Of a stretch of 64,000 bases of DNA, positions 49,487 through 58,924 are shown piece by piece. Within the stretch, counting starts at the first letter, position 1. Every line of letters begins with the position of its first letter. The translations under genes were made by a program, and so were the position numbers. A model generated the notes under the pieces. It saw nothing but the letters and a program-made list of their open reading frames with translations, made no database searches and had not been told where the DNA came from. Source of the DNA: Deltaproteobacteria bacterium. Its GTDB lineage: Bacteria > Desulfobacterota > GWC2-55-46 > JADFVP01. The stretch lies in assembly GCA_029262515.1 (NCBI GenBank), contig JAJCZH010000024.1:1-64000 (forward strand), read 5' to 3'.

Positions 49487-52164
49487 CAGCCTACCACCAG
49501 GTTGAGTATCTTATTCGGCACATAGATCTTTTTGCGAATCACCTTGCCCTCCACCCACTCTGCAACCTTGGTCTCTTTCATTGCCGCCTCTGTAACTGTC
49601 TCCTCGGTAGCATCTACGGAGAGATTCAATTTCGCCCGCACCTTACCGTTTATCTGTACCACAACAGTAACCTCTTCGGTGGTCAGGGCATCTTCATCGT
49701 AATCGGGCCACGGAGTCTTGTATAACGGGGGCGAATCCTCTGTTGAAAGAGCCTGCCACAACTCTTCTGCCATGTGCGGGGCAAATGGAGAGATGAGCTG
49801 CACGACCGCAAGAACAGACCCTTTGAAGACCTTTCTGGACAGTTCATCTCCAGTGTCAACACCTTTATCCTGCTTAAAGAGATAGAGCGCATTAACGAGT
49901 TCCATAACCGCGCTGATCGCGGTATTGAAATGAAAACGGTCTTCAATGTCATGCGTGACCTTCTTAATAGTCTTATGTGTCGCCTGGTAAATAGCCTTTA
50001 ACGCGGTCTGTTCATCGAGCAAGCCGTCTTTACTCTTATAATAAGGCGCCACACCGCTGAGGAGTGCATCATTCTCGGTAACGAGCCTCCAGACACGACT
50101 TAGAAAGCGAAACGAACCTTCCACGCCCTCTACGTTCCAGTCGAGATCCTTCTCAGGGGGTGCGGCAAAGAGCGAAAAGAGGCGAGTTGTATCCGCGCCG
50201 TACTGCTCTATAATCGCATCCGGGTCAACGACGTTCTTCTTCGACTTCGACATCTTCTCAACCGCGCCTACTCTGACCTCGGCTCCGCACTGCCTGCACG
50301 TACCATCCTCAACCTCTTCGGGAAGAAGATAACCGTGTATGGCACACCTCTCGGTCTCCTTGCAGACCATGCCCTGCGTAAGCAGATTTTTAAATGGTTC
50401 GTCTACTGAAAGAAGCCCCATGTCGCGAAGCGCACGCGTAAAGAAGCGCGCATACAAGAGGTGCATGACCGCGTGCTCCACGCCACCTATATACTGGTCT
50501 ACCGGCAACCAGCGCGAAACGGCTTCGGAATCGAAAGGAAGATCGGTTTTTTTCGAAGAGACATAGCGCAGAAAATACCACGAAGAGTCGACGAAGGTAT
50601 CCATCGTATCGGTCTCCCTGCGTGCAACAGAGCCGCAGGCCGGACACTTAACATTTACAAAACTTTCTGAACTTTCAAGAGGCGAGAGCGTGGCGCCCTC
50701 AAACTTCACGTCCTCCGGCAACAGCACCGGGAGCTCGGACTCGGGTACGGGCTGAGTACCGCACTCTTCGCAGTAGATAACGGGAATCGGACAACCCCAG
50801 TACCTCTGGCGCGATATACCCCAATCGCGAAGCTTGTAATTTGTCGCCTCGACTCCTGCGCCTTTTTCTACAAGAAGCTCTATCACTGCCGCTTTGGCAT
50901 CGGTACTCTTCATACCGTCGAACCGGCCGCCGAACCGAGACGAGCCGGTCATAACTCCCTCCCCGGTATACGCCTCTTCCATCTGCTCCGGGTCGAGCGC
51001 CTGGCCTTCCGGGTTTATAACGACATTTATCGCAAGTCCATACTTTTTTGCGAACTCGAAGTCGCGTTGATCATGCGCGGGAACCGCCATAACCGCCCCG
51101 GTTCCGTAACCCATTAAGACAAAGTTGGCCACGTAGACCGGTACCCGCTCGCCCGTAAGGGGGTTTAGACAGTATGCACCGGTAAAGATACCTTTCTTCT
51201 CAGCTTCTTCAGCCCCGCCCGGGCCAGCCTCAGCGCTCTCGGTTTTCACTTCTTCGCGAAACAGAGCGACCCTGTCTCTTTGCCCTTCGGTCACGATTTT
51301 ATCTACAAGCGGATGGTCAGGAGCAAGAGACATAAATGTTACGCCGTAGAGGGTATCGGGGCGGGTAGTGAATATCCGTATCTTCTCTTCAGAACCTTCG
51401 ACAGCAAAGTCGGCCTCGGCACCGGTTGATTTACCTATCCAGTTGCGCTGCATTACGAGAACCTTCTCGGGCCAGCCATCCATCTTTTCCGTCGCCTCTA
51501 ACAGCTCATCTGCATAAGCAGTGGTCTTAAAGAACCACTGCTCAAGCTCCTTGGTCTCAACAACCGATTCGCACCTCCAGCAGAGCCCGTCCTCGACCTG
51601 CTCGTTCGCAAGCACGGTAACGCACTCTGTGCACCAGTTGACCGGTGAGCACTTTTTATACGCAAGCCCCTTCTCGTACAGTTTTAAAAATATCCACTGG
51701 TTCCACTTATAGTAATCCGGCATGCAGGTTGCTATCTCTCTATCCCAGTCGTAACCAAGCCCGATACGCTTTAGCTGAGTGCGCATATTATCTATGTTGG
51801 CGCGGGTCCACTCGGCAGGGTGAATGGAACGCTCTATAGCGGCATTTTCAGCCGGAAGGCCGAAAGAGTCCCACCCCATGGGATGGAGCACATCGAAGCC
51901 CTTCATCTGTTTGAAACGGGCAACCACATCGCCTATAGAGTAGTTACGGACGTGCCCCATATGGATCTTGCCGGACGGGTACGGAAACATCTCAAGGACG
52001 TAGTACTTCTCGGCTCCGGGGTTGTTACCGGCTACAAAGGCGTTGTCACGCTCCCAGATAGCCTGCCATTTCAGCTCTACCTCTGTTGGCACGTACCTCT
52101 TAATTCTTCTCTTTTCGTCCTTTTTCGCGCCTGCTTCCGTACCACTCTTCGTGCTCTCTGCCAT
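49486..52164 (-). CDS. leuS: Leucyl-tRNA synthetase
   Basis: The 892-residue class I synthetase has [19 protein letters not shown] (HIGH-like motif), the CP1 editing domain with [19 protein letters not shown], and [11 protein letters not shown] (KMSKS). A zinc-ribbon-like module ([17 protein letters not shown], then CRQC) is inserted before the KMSKS loop. It starts an operon with lptE and holA. Confidence 0.98.
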   Translation of the reverse strand: MAESTKSGTEAGAKKDEKRRIKRYVPTEVELKWQAIWERDNAFVAGNNPGAEKYYVLEMFPYPSGKIHMGHVRNYSIGDVVARFKQMKGFDVLHPMGWDSFGLPAENAAIERSIHPAEWTRANIDNMRTQLKRIGLGYDWDREIATCMPDYYKWNQWIFLKLYEKGLAYKKCSPVNWCTECVTVLANEQVEDGLCWRCESVVETKELEQWFFKTTAYADELLEATEKMDGWPEKVLVMQRNWIGKSTGAEADFAVEGSEEKIRIFTTRPDTLYGVTFMSLAPDHPLVDKIVTEGQRDRVALFREEVKTESAEAGPGGAEEAEKKGIFTGAYCLNPLTGERVPVYVANFVLMGYGTGAVMAVPAHDQRDFEFAKKYGLAINVVINPEGQALDPEQMEEAYTGEGVMTGSSRFGGRFDGMKSTDAKAAVIELLVEKGAGVEATNYKLRDWGISRQRYWGCPIPVIYCEECGTQPVPESELPVLLPEDVKFEGATLSPLESSESFVNVKCPACGSVARRETDTMDTFVDSSWYFLRYVSSKKTDLPFDSEAVSRWLPVDQYIGGVEHAVMHLLYARFFTRALRDMGLLSVDEPFKNLLTQGMVCKETERCAIHGYLLPEEVEDGTCRQCGAEVRVGAVEKMSKSKKNVVDPDAIIEQYGADTTRLFSLFAAPPEKDLDWNVEGVEGSFRFLSRVWRLVTENDALLSGVAPYYKSKDGLLDEQTALKAIYQATHKTIKKVTHDIEDRFHFNTAISAVMELVNALYLFKQDKGVDTGDELSRKVFKGSVLAVVQLISPFAPHMAEELWQALSTEDSPPLYKTPWPDYDEDALTTEEVTVVVQINGKVRAKLNLSVDATEETVTEAAMKETKVAEWVEGKVIRKKIYVPNKILNLVVG

Positions 52165-52314
52165 TTGCCTGCCACCCTATCTAGAAAGTATTCCATATTA
52201 ACTCAACCCGGATAAAAGAGAACCGAGGTTACCCTTCTATTTATCACATAAAATACCGGTTTTTCAAATATTTTCGGTCCCTTTATCCCACAGCAGACCG
52301 ACATTTATATAAAA

Positions 52315-53544
52315 TCAGTACCGCCTGACCCCGCTGGGCCTCCACGACGGCGCTATTACCCACGATGCCTCATTCTCCATAAAGAGCGAGCCCCAGGTGA
52401 GCGTAAAGCGGCCGTACTCCCGGTTGATAGAGTCCATCGCTTCTAATAGCGCCCCGAACCTGTCGCTCTCCCCGAAAAGCTCCATCTGACAGGCGCCCGT
52501 ACCCGCTCGCCCTGTTTCATCCTCTCTCATATCAGAGAGGGTAACGCCGATGAGCCGTACGGGACTCCGTAACTGTATAGATGAAAGTATGCGCTGTGCG
52601 GCCTTGTAAACGATATGGGTATCGTTGGTATGGCAAGAGAGCGTATTCTGGCGGGTAAATGTATAGAAGTCGGAGTACCTGAGCGTAAGCGTCACCTTGC
52701 GCCCCTTTAAGGCGTGCCTGCGCGAGCGTGTGCCGACCATCTCGGAGAGTTTTAGAAGATACCTCTTTATGCTGACCAAGTCGGATATGTCATGCGGCAG
52801 AGTCGTTGAGTGGCCTACGCTCTTGGCCCTAGCCTCTCGCCCCTCCGGCACTACGGCGCCCTCATATATCCCGCGCCCCATCAATGAAAGCTTCTCGCCT
52901 ACGATACCGAAACGCCTCTTCAACTCCCTGACCGGAAAAGCCGCAAGCTCGCCGCAGGTCCTTACTCCCATCTCGGCAAGATGTTTAGTCAACTTCGAAC
53001 CTATACCCCAAAGCTCCTTTACCGGAAGCTCTTTTAAAACGGACTCGACCTCGCTCTCCTCTATCACCACAAGGCCGTCCGGCTTCTCCATCTCTCCGGC
53101 CAATTTAGCTATCAGTTTATTGGGCCCAACTCCTACTGAACAGACCAGGCCCGTGGCCTCTTTTATGCCGCGCTTAATCGACGCGCCCATATCGTAGGGA
53201 GTACCGAAAAGAGCACGTGTGCCGGATATATCCACAAAGGCCTCGTCGATAGAGTAGACTTCGACCATTGGCGAGTACTGTTTTATGATCTCGATTATAC
53301 GGATGGAGGTATCTACGTATTTGCGGTTATCCCCGACAACAAATATTATCTCCGGACAGAGTTTTTTCGCCTCGTAACGATTCATACCTGTCTTTACGCC
53401 AAAAGCGCGCGCCTCGTAAGAGGCCGTGGTGATAACGGTTCTTCCGGCAGAGCCGGTAACGGCGATAGGGCGGCCCCGAAGAGCGGGGTTTGCCCGCTGC
53501 TCCACAGAGGCGAAGAAGGCGTTCATGTCTACGTGCATTATCAT
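52315..53544 (-). CDS. dinB: DNA polymerase IV (Y-family)
   Basis: The 409-residue translesion polymerase reads MHVDMNAFFASVEQRANPALRGRPIAV and has YSIDEAFVDISG with the catalytic acids, then the helix-hairpin-helix and little-finger domains. A CAGGAACC site precedes the ATG. Two copies of the AAAAT-N5-ATTTT palindrome lie 26 and about 127 bp upstream, so SOS control is likely. Confidence 0.95.
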   Translation of the reverse strand: MIMHVDMNAFFASVEQRANPALRGRPIAVTGSAGRTVITTASYEARAFGVKTGMNRYEAKKLCPEIIFVVGDNRKYVDTSIRIIEIIKQYSPMVEVYSIDEAFVDISGTRALFGTPYDMGASIKRGIKEATGLVCSVGVGPNKLIAKLAGEMEKPDGLVVIEESEVESVLKELPVKELWGIGSKLTKHLAEMGVRTCGELAAFPVRELKRRFGIVGEKLSLMGRGIYEGAVVPEGREARAKSVGHSTTLPHDISDLVSIKRYLLKLSEMVGTRSRRHALKGRKVTLTLRYSDFYTFTRQNTLSCHTNDTHIVYKAAQRILSSIQLRSPVRLIGVTLSDMREDETGRAGTGACQMELFGESDRFGALLEAMDSINREYGRFTLTWGSLFMENEASWVIAPSWRPSGVRRY

Positions 53545-53570
53545 CTGAGTGGTTCCTGTGAATATATCTG

Positions 53571-53585
53571 AAAATCAGGTATTTT
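53571..53585. promoter_or_regulatory. Candidate LexA operator at dinB (proximal)
   Basis: AAAATCAGGTATTTT, a 15-bp imperfect palindrome of form AAAAT-N5-ATTTT, lies 26 bp upstream of the dinB start. The same form recurs at 53671 and at lexA. Confidence 0.6.
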
Positions 53586-53670
53586 TTACAATGTCGAGGC
53601 CCATCAAAAGACAAAGCAAGAATACGATAACAAAGAGATTGAGAAAAAGAGCAACTCCTGCGATAGCGTA

Positions 53671-53685
53671 AAAATTAGATATTTT
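53671..53685. promoter_or_regulatory. Candidate LexA operator at dinB (distal)
   Basis: AAAATTAGATATTTT, identical in all 15 bases to the copy upstream of lexA, lies between the small gene's terminator and dinB. Confidence 0.6.
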
Positions 53686-53689
53686 TCCT

Positions 53690-53712
53690 GAGAAAAAAGA
53701 GCGAACGCTCTT
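53690..53712 (-). terminator. Terminator overlapping the small gene's stop codon
   Basis: On the minus strand AGAGCG-TT-CGCTCT is followed by a T run. The stem begins at the TAA stop of the 89-codon gene and ends the lexA unit before dinB. Confidence 0.65.
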
Positions 53713-53980
53713 AGACCTCTACCTGCTCTATAACCCAGCCGAGCGTACTCTTGTTGTATGTTATCTCAAAGAGCGTAGCGCCGTCTGATACCGAGAAGTG
53801 AATGAGGCGCGCCTCGCCTAAGTTGGAGTGCCACTTGTAGGTTACCTCCTTAACGGGATAGACCCTGCCGCGCCACTTGAAGCGGACCGGTTTCAGGCCT
53901 GATTCACCCGAATCAAAAATCGCTATAACCTTTATACTCTCTTTTATCTCGGTAGGCACGCCACTCTCTTTCTTGAACAA
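53711..53980 (-). CDS. Small conserved-looking protein between lexA and dinB, unknown function
   Basis: The 89-residue product has VRFKWRGRVYPVKEVTYKW and ARLIHFSVSDGATLFEITYN, a compact beta-rich pattern like small proteins often found beside dinB-type genes. Start is uncertain: TTG at 53980 lies at the edge of a tandem repeat, while a GTG at 53959 has a GAGAG-type site and may be the true start. It reads with lexA and is followed by a terminator. Confidence 0.7.
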   Translation of the reverse strand: MFKKESGVPTEIKESIKVIAIFDSGESGLKPVRFKWRGRVYPVKEVTYKWHSNLGEARLIHFSVSDGATLFEITYNKSTLGWVIEQVEV

Positions 53981-54051
53981 ACTTGGCTTAAATAAGCTTG
54001 GTTTGAATAGACTTTACTTAGACAGACTTGGCTTAAACGGACTTTATGACG
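53980..54051. repeat. 15-bp tandem repeat at the lexA 3' end
   Basis: About four and a half degenerate copies of a 15-bp unit (GACTTGGCTTAAACG-like on the plus strand) run from the last codons of lexA to the start of the next gene. On the minus strand one copy supplies the lexA stop (TTTAAGCC), and others carry the same stop. Confidence 0.7.
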
Positions 54052-54668
54052 TTAATAACTCTGCCAATGAGGCTGAAATTGATATCAGCGCCTACTTCCT
54101 CTTCTACGATTTTGATCGGCTTAAATTCCGGGTTTTCGGGTCTTAGCGTAATAACAGGATCGTCTCTAAAGAAGCGCTTTACGGTCGCCTCGCCGTCGAG
54201 CATCGCAACTACTATGTCGTTATTAGCAACTTCGCTTCCGGGTTTGACCAGAAGATAGTCGCCTTCGGCTATTCCGGCACCTATCATCGACTCCCCTTCG
54301 ACCTTTAAGACAAAGGAACCGTCGAGATCGAAGAAAGCAGAGTCGAGCTTTACGTGCCCGACAATATCCTCTACTGCGAGGTGCGGTTCACCGGCCTGTA
54401 CGCTGCCGGCTATCGGCACGGAGGTAACAGGGGCGGTACTCTCTATTGCTCCGCCGAGTATATCTATTGCGCGAGAGCGGTTAGGGTGACGAGAGATAAA
54501 ACCCTTGCGCTCTAGCGCTTCCAAGTGCTTGCGCGCGTTCTTGGCGCCCTTTATGCCGAATTCGGCACAGATATCCCTTAAAGAGGGCGGATAACCGTTT
54601 ATTTTCAGATAGTTTTTAAGAAATTGCAGAATACTCTTCTGCCTGAGCGTAAGCTGTCTCTTTACCAT
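54033..54668 (-). CDS. lexA: LexA repressor
   Basis: The 211-residue repressor has a winged-helix domain (TLRQKSILQFLKNYL, YPPSLRDICAEFGIKG, ARKHLEALERKGFI), an Ala-Gly cleavage site (SVQAGEP), the catalytic serine in EGESMIGAGI and the lysine in EATVKRFF. Its recognition helix region (KGAKNARKHL) differs from the E. coli one, in line with a different operator. ATG at 54668 follows AAAGGTG; TTG at 54683 is an alternative. A candidate operator lies 41 bp upstream. Confidence 0.95.
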   Translation of the reverse strand: MVKRQLTLRQKSILQFLKNYLKINGYPPSLRDICAEFGIKGAKNARKHLEALERKGFISRHPNRSRAIDILGGAIESTAPVTSVPIAGSVQAGEPHLAVEDIVGHVKLDSAFFDLDGSFVLKVEGESMIGAGIAEGDYLLVKPGSEVANNDIVVAMLDGEATVKRFFRDDPVITLRPENPEFKPIKIVEEEVGADINFSLIGRVINVIKSV

Positions 54669-54708
54669 CTCAACACCTTTCAAAAAGAAGCACCTGAAAA
54701 TAATTTAG

Positions 54709-54723
54709 AAAATTAGATATTTT
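54709..54723. promoter_or_regulatory. Candidate LexA operator at lexA
   Basis: AAAATTAGATATTTT lies 41 bp before the lexA start, followed by TTCCGAG as at the distal dinB copy (TTCCTGAG). It fits autoregulation. Confidence 0.6.
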
Positions 54724-55022
54724 TTCCGAGGTCGAGGCGGGGAAAAAGTCAGAAGCGGAGCATATATGAATATATGTGAGCACTCTTACCTTTAACACCA
54801 ACAAAGAGATCGGGGAAAAGAGTAATTTTCCACCCTAACTACAGGGTAACAGATGTAGCCCTATTATAAAGAAAAGAAGATGGGGCGTCAAGGGGAGAGT
54901 GCTGCCCGTACGGGGGAGAATTAATAGAGAGAGATTATATAGATTGGTGGGGGAAGTTGATTGTTGGGTAGAGAAGCAAAAAAAACTACGGGGCTTATAG
55001 AGCCGTTTTGTGAAGAGTGCAG
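54724..55022. other. Gap between lexA and the methyltransferase
   Basis: No gene is visible. It holds CATATAT-GA-ATATATG (54761-54776), a small ACCCT/AGGGT hairpin near 54830-54848, one copy of a GTGCTRCCCGYACGGGG repeat at 54899-54918, and TGTTGGGTAGAG (54962-54973), which is repeated inverted at 55657-55668. Confidence 0.5.
54962..54973 (+). repeat. Left arm of inverted repeat around the methyltransferase
   Basis: TGTTGGGTAGAG matches the reverse complement of 55657-55668 perfectly; AAGC follows here and GCTTCG precedes the other arm. The pair brackets one gene. Confidence 0.6.
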
Positions 55023-55631
55023 CTATTGCAAAGCATTCTTTGCCACAACCATTAGTACAGGCATACCACCTTCAGCGTTCGTCATAGAAAACGGCTGAGT
55101 AATAGAGATTGCAGAGAAACCTGCTCCTTTAAAGGCAGCCTCTACTCGTTCTTTACTTAGACCAAAACCAGTGTTTTCTTCCAGTGCAAGCCAATCCCAC
55201 TGAACAAACAGACCATCGGTAACAAGAATGGACCGAAGAAAGGATAAGGTTGACTCATAATCTGGTAAAAAACCACAAACAGATGATGCGACAATTACAT
55301 CAAATTTTTCTTGTAGACATTTGTTTTTGCTTACAGAGTCTTCAGATAATATCTCCGTAATAGTAGTGACATTCGGTAGTCTCTTACTGTCCAGTACCTG
55401 AATCATTTTTTGTGACGCATCTAGTGCAACTATCTGCTTTGCAAATGGCGATAGTTTTTCGCTCAAAAGGCCGGTACCACATCCAAAATCTAGAATATTC
55501 AGTCCATCAAGTTCCACCACTCTAGAAAGGCTTTTAAATGCTTCCTCAGAATATAATATGACATCTTTGTTATTATCCCAATCCTTAGCGTATTCGTCCC
55601 AACTATCATTCATACTATTATCCTTAGTCAC
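55023..55631 (-). CDS. SAM-dependent methyltransferase (class I), substrate unknown
   Basis: The 202-residue protein has LNILDFGCGTGLLSEKLSP (motif I), IVALDASQKMIQVL (motif II) and FDVIVASSVCGFLPDYESTLSFLRSIL. It looks like a small-molecule methyltransferase. Base use is more A/T-rich than in its neighbours and it is flanked by 12-bp inverted repeats, which suggests recent acquisition. Confidence 0.82.
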   Translation of the reverse strand: MTKDNSMNDSWDEYAKDWDNNKDVILYSEEAFKSLSRVVELDGLNILDFGCGTGLLSEKLSPFAKQIVALDASQKMIQVLDSKRLPNVTTITEILSEDSVSKNKCLQEKFDVIVASSVCGFLPDYESTLSFLRSILVTDGLFVQWDWLALEENTGFGLSKERVEAAFKGAGFSAISITQPFSMTNAEGGMPVLMVVAKNALQ

Positions 55632-55656
55632 GTAAGCTGTGTTGGAGTTCGCTTCG

Positions 55657-55668
55657 CTCTACCCAACA
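55657..55668 (-). repeat. Right arm of inverted repeat around the methyltransferase
   Basis: CTCTACCCAACA, preceded by GTTGGAGTTCGCTTCG, is part of an imperfect palindrome of the TTGGGTxxCGCTTCG...ACCCAA type that recurs near acquired genes in many bacteria. Confidence 0.55.
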
Positions 55669-55757
55669 TCTCTAATTAATGGTCTTCACCCATAATATAC
55701 AAAACATACAACACTCCACCAAAAGAAGGAAGTAGGTGAGTTTTTATCTCTAATGTT

Positions 55758-56339
55758 TCAGGTTGTAAATAGACGCCTCCTATAAACTGCCATTGCTATT
55801 AACAGCAGGCACGCGGCAGCGGTAACGACTGGAAAAAGCAGTGTCGTGGTCGAGTAGTTCTCGAGCGCCATAATGGCGATTATGTTGCGTATTGCAAAAA
55901 GCCCGAAAAAGAGTAACGACTCGGAGTACGGCTGGATATATACCTTTCTGAGAGTCGGGCCGAAGCCGAAGGTATCGACCGTAGTGAGAATAACAACAGC
56001 CCATAACGGGTCGGACGTTAAGTACCAGAAAGGCAGCGACGAGATTGCCGAAACAAAAAAGAGCCAGTCAGTTATTGTAATCCTGATATCGGCCCGTTTT
56101 ATATAGGCCAGCAGTGCGATAAAGATTGTAATAACGCCCGAGACACCTATGGGCCAGGCTCCTGCGCCGCCGCCGTCTTTAAGCTGCGCAAGAAATACCA
56201 CAAAGGTCGTTACGCCCCAGATAACCCAGGAAAAGACATGGGGTTTGACCGTGCCCTTAATGATTAAGCGGATATACGGAAGGTACGCTACAAAGGTGAG
56301 GATTATAGCAACAGCGCTTAATAACTCTTTATAGTACAT
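55758..56339 (-). CDS. PQ-loop/SemiSWEET-like membrane protein
   Basis: The 193-residue protein has about six to seven helices arranged as two similar halves: VAYLPYIRLIIKGTVKPHVFSWVIWG and TFGFGPTLRKVYIQPYSESLLFFGLFAIRN. Each half carries a proline in the first helix and a following polar loop, as in PQ-loop transporters. Substrate unknown. A GTGCTACCCGCACGGGG repeat lies directly before its start. Confidence 0.65.
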   Translation of the reverse strand: MYYKELLSAVAIILTFVAYLPYIRLIIKGTVKPHVFSWVIWGVTTFVVFLAQLKDGGGAGAWPIGVSGVITIFIALLAYIKRADIRITITDWLFFVSAISSLPFWYLTSDPLWAVVILTTVDTFGFGPTLRKVYIQPYSESLLFFGLFAIRNIIAIMALENYSTTTLLFPVVTAAACLLLIAMAVYRRRLFTT

Positions 56340-56418
56340 GTGCTACCCGCACGGGGAGTATTGGGTACATAACGCCTGCCTGTCAGTTCTTTTGAGGTAC
56401 TCTTAAACTTCCTGAACC

Positions 56419-56450
56419 GGAGACGGGGAAGCCTTTTGGCTTCCCCGTCT
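56419..56450 (-). terminator. 14-bp stem-loop after the APGM gene
   Basis: GAGACGGGGAAGCC and GGCTTCCCCGTCTC pair perfectly around TTTT (AAAA on the minus strand), 36 nt after the stop of the threonine operon's last gene. No U-run follows, as for the other GC-rich stems in this window. Confidence 0.6.
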
Positions 56451-56485
56451 CAAATCAACTCAAATATACGCCGCGCGCGTAGTGA

Positions 56486-57706
56486 CTACTCGCCTCTAAA
56501 GAAGGCCTCTATAAAGCGGTCGGTATCATCTACTACAAGTCCTGTCGCTTTTGCCCCGTTCTCCGAGAACTTTGCTGCTTCAGTCGTAGCGGCAAGCTCG
56601 GCGCCCGTACAGCGCGCAAAGGGTACGGGATCTGAGGTATGGGTCTTAAGCTCTACAGGAGTAGGATGATCGTTTAAGACCAGCACCGTAAACTCTTCGC
56701 CAGTAGCCTTAAGCGCAGTCAGCACAGGGCCGACCACCTTAGAGTCGAAGTCCTCTATTGCTGTCAACTTATCTTCCAGGCTGCCTTGATGGCCTGCTTC
56801 GTCCGGGGCCTCTACATGGATACAGACAAAGTCCTTCTCCCTCAAAGACTCCATTGCGTAACTGACCTTGCCCTCGTAGTTGGTATCTATGTAACCGGTC
56901 GCTCCTGGTACGTTCAAGACCTCCAGGCCTGCGTAGATCCCGATTCCCTTCATCAGGTCTACCGCCGAGATCATAGAGCCCTCGACACCGAAACGCTCAC
57001 TTATGGTCGTCATGGCGGGCCTGAGTCCCTGCCCCCAGAGCCAAATGGAAGTCGCGGGCTTCTTGCCTTCGGCAATGCGTCTTTTATTGACCGGATGTCC
57101 TCTAAAGAAGGCCTGCGAGCGCTCCATAAGCTCGGCCATCTTCTCTGCTCCGGGGCCAATCGGCAGGTGTCCTTCAATCGAGCGGTCGGAAATGTCATGC
57201 GGTGGTGTAGCGTCTACGCCGGAGACTCCTTCGGGCGCGTTCTCCCAGACCATAAGGTGACGATAAGAAGTTCCGGGATAGAAACGTATGCCGTCTGAAC
57301 CCGCAAGTTCGGCATCAAAATCGCGTACAAGTTCAGCGGCTTCCTCGGTAGTGATGTGCCCGGCAGAGTAATCGTCCATTATAGTAGACTCGCCGTTCTC
57401 TACAAGAGTGACTAAATTACACCTGTAGGCAACGTCGGTTGAAGAGAGCTCTACACCAATAGAAGCGGCCTCAAGCGGCGCCCTGCCGGTATAATACTTC
57501 GCAGGAGGAAAACCGAGTATGGAGAGATTGGCGACATCGCTTCCAGGAGGATACCCTTCGGGCACGGTCGCATAAAGCCCAAACCGACCCGCCCCGGCTA
57601 TAGAGTCCATATTCGGGGTCTTTGCGGCCTCGAGCGGGGTCTTGCCACCGAGCCTTTCCACCGGCTCATCGCTCATGCCGTCGCCTATAAGTATTACATA
57701 CTTCAT
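56486..57706 (-). CDS. APGM-family enzyme, proposed homoserine kinase
   Basis: The 406-residue metalloenzyme belongs to the archaeal-type cofactor-independent phosphoglycerate mutase family: MKYVILIGDGMSDEPVERL, TPNMDSIAGAGRFG, EGYPPGSDVANLSILGF with the phosphorylatable serine region, and HVEAPDEAGHQG, VLNDHPTP. It ends the hom-thrC operon, and no ThrB-type kinase is present here; a subfamily in such operons has been proposed to act as homoserine kinase. True phosphoglycerate mutase activity remains possible. ATG at 57706 preferred over 57724. Confidence 0.85.
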   Translation of the reverse strand: MKYVILIGDGMSDEPVERLGGKTPLEAAKTPNMDSIAGAGRFGLYATVPEGYPPGSDVANLSILGFPPAKYYTGRAPLEAASIGVELSSTDVAYRCNLVTLVENGESTIMDDYSAGHITTEEAAELVRDFDAELAGSDGIRFYPGTSYRHLMVWENAPEGVSGVDATPPHDISDRSIEGHLPIGPGAEKMAELMERSQAFFRGHPVNKRRIAEGKKPATSIWLWGQGLRPAMTTISERFGVEGSMISAVDLMKGIGIYAGLEVLNVPGATGYIDTNYEGKVSYAMESLREKDFVCIHVEAPDEAGHQGSLEDKLTAIEDFDSKVVGPVLTALKATGEEFTVLVLNDHPTPVELKTHTSDPVPFARCTGAELAATTEAAKFSENGAKATGLVVDDTDRFIEAFFRGE

Positions 57707-57847
57707 CAAATCATGTCCTGTCATTGAAGGTAAACGGAAGTTTAGCGCAATACTATATTATAGCCTAATTATAGAGAAATGCGGGAGGAAGAAGCGAGGC
57801 GCCTTTTAATATAACGATTACTTATACACAGGGTTCCTGGGTGGAAC

Positions 57848-58924
57848 TCAGTCCTTCAAGCCCATGATCTTTAGAACCTTTTCAGTGTCGGCCGGAACCT
57901 TCATAGGCTCGGGCGAGATTGCAAGCGCATTGTCAGGATCCTTAAGACCGTGGCCCGTAAGGGTACAGACGATGGTATCGCCATCTATCAATACACCCTC
58001 ATCCCTGAGCTTTATCGCCCCTGCAATCGAGGCCGCAGAGGCAGGTTCGCAGAAGACGCCTTCTCGCGAGGCTACAAGTTTATAAGCGTCGAGTATCTCC
58101 TCATCGGTTACCGACTGAATAACCCCGCCCGACTCGTCGCGCGCCTGTACGGCTGAGTCCCAGCTCGCAGGGTTACCTATTCTGATAGCGGTTGCGATAG
58201 TGTCGGGGTTATCTACCGGATGGCCTAAAACGATCGGGGCGGCGCCTGCCGCCTGAAAACCCATCATCTTCGGCAGGTTTGAAATAAGACCCTGCTCTTT
58301 ATACTCCTTATACCCCTTCCAGTAAGCGGTAATATTTCCCGCATTGCCTACCGGCATAAAGTGATAAGTAGGAGCATGGCCGAGATGTTCGCAGACCTCG
58401 AAAGCAGCGGTCTTCTGCCCTTCTATTCTATATGGATTTAACGAGTTGACGAGCGTAACGGGGTTGTTCTCCGCAATCTCAACGACTATCTTCAACGCGT
58501 CGTCAAAGTTGCCGTCAACTTGCAGAACCACAGCACCATGCATTATAGCCTGCGAAAGTTTGCCAAGCGCTATCGCCCCTTCGGGTATGAGCACGTATGC
58601 CTTCATTCCGGCTCTCGCGGCATATGCTGCGGCAGAGGCAGAGGTGTTGCCGGTCGAAGCGCAGATAACCGCCTTTGCACCCTCTTCACGCGCCTTGGAG
58701 ACCGCCATTGTCATGCCCCGGTCCTTAAAAGAGCCTGTGGGGTTGAGGCCCTCGTACTTAAAGAGCAACCTCAGACCGCCGAAGACGTCGCTCAGGTTAT
58801 GCGACTCTATAAGCGGTGTATTACCTTCGTGAAATGTAGTTACGGCCGTGTCGGAGATTTCAGGCAGGTACTCTCTGAACTCCCTAATCAGCCCTTTCCA
58901 TAACCCCTTTCTAATCAGATGCAC
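57848..58924 (-). CDS. thrC: Threonine synthase
   Basis: The 358-residue PLP enzyme makes threonine from O-phosphohomoserine. It has [25 protein letters not shown] with the PLP lysine, [19 protein letters not shown] and [10 protein letters not shown]. It lacks the N-terminal zinc ribbon of the paralogue at 11931. Its GTG start lies inside the end of hom (14-nt overlap) with a GGAG site 8 nt ahead. Confidence 0.95.
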   Translation of the reverse strand: MHLIRKGLWKGLIREFREYLPEISDTAVTTFHEGNTPLIESHNLSDVFGGLRLLFKYEGLNPTGSFKDRGMTMAVSKAREEGAKAVICASTGNTSASAAAYAARAGMKAYVLIPEGAIALGKLSQAIMHGAVVLQVDGNFDDALKIVVEIAENNPVTLVNSLNPYRIEGQKTAAFEVCEHLGHAPTYHFMPVGNAGNITAYWKGYKEYKEQGLISNLPKMMGFQAAGAAPIVLGHPVDNPDTIATAIRIGNPASWDSAVQARDESGGVIQSVTDEEILDAYKLVASREGVFCEPASAASIAGAIKLRDEGVLIDGDTIVCTLTGHGLKDPDNALAISPEPMKVPADTEKVLKIMGLKD

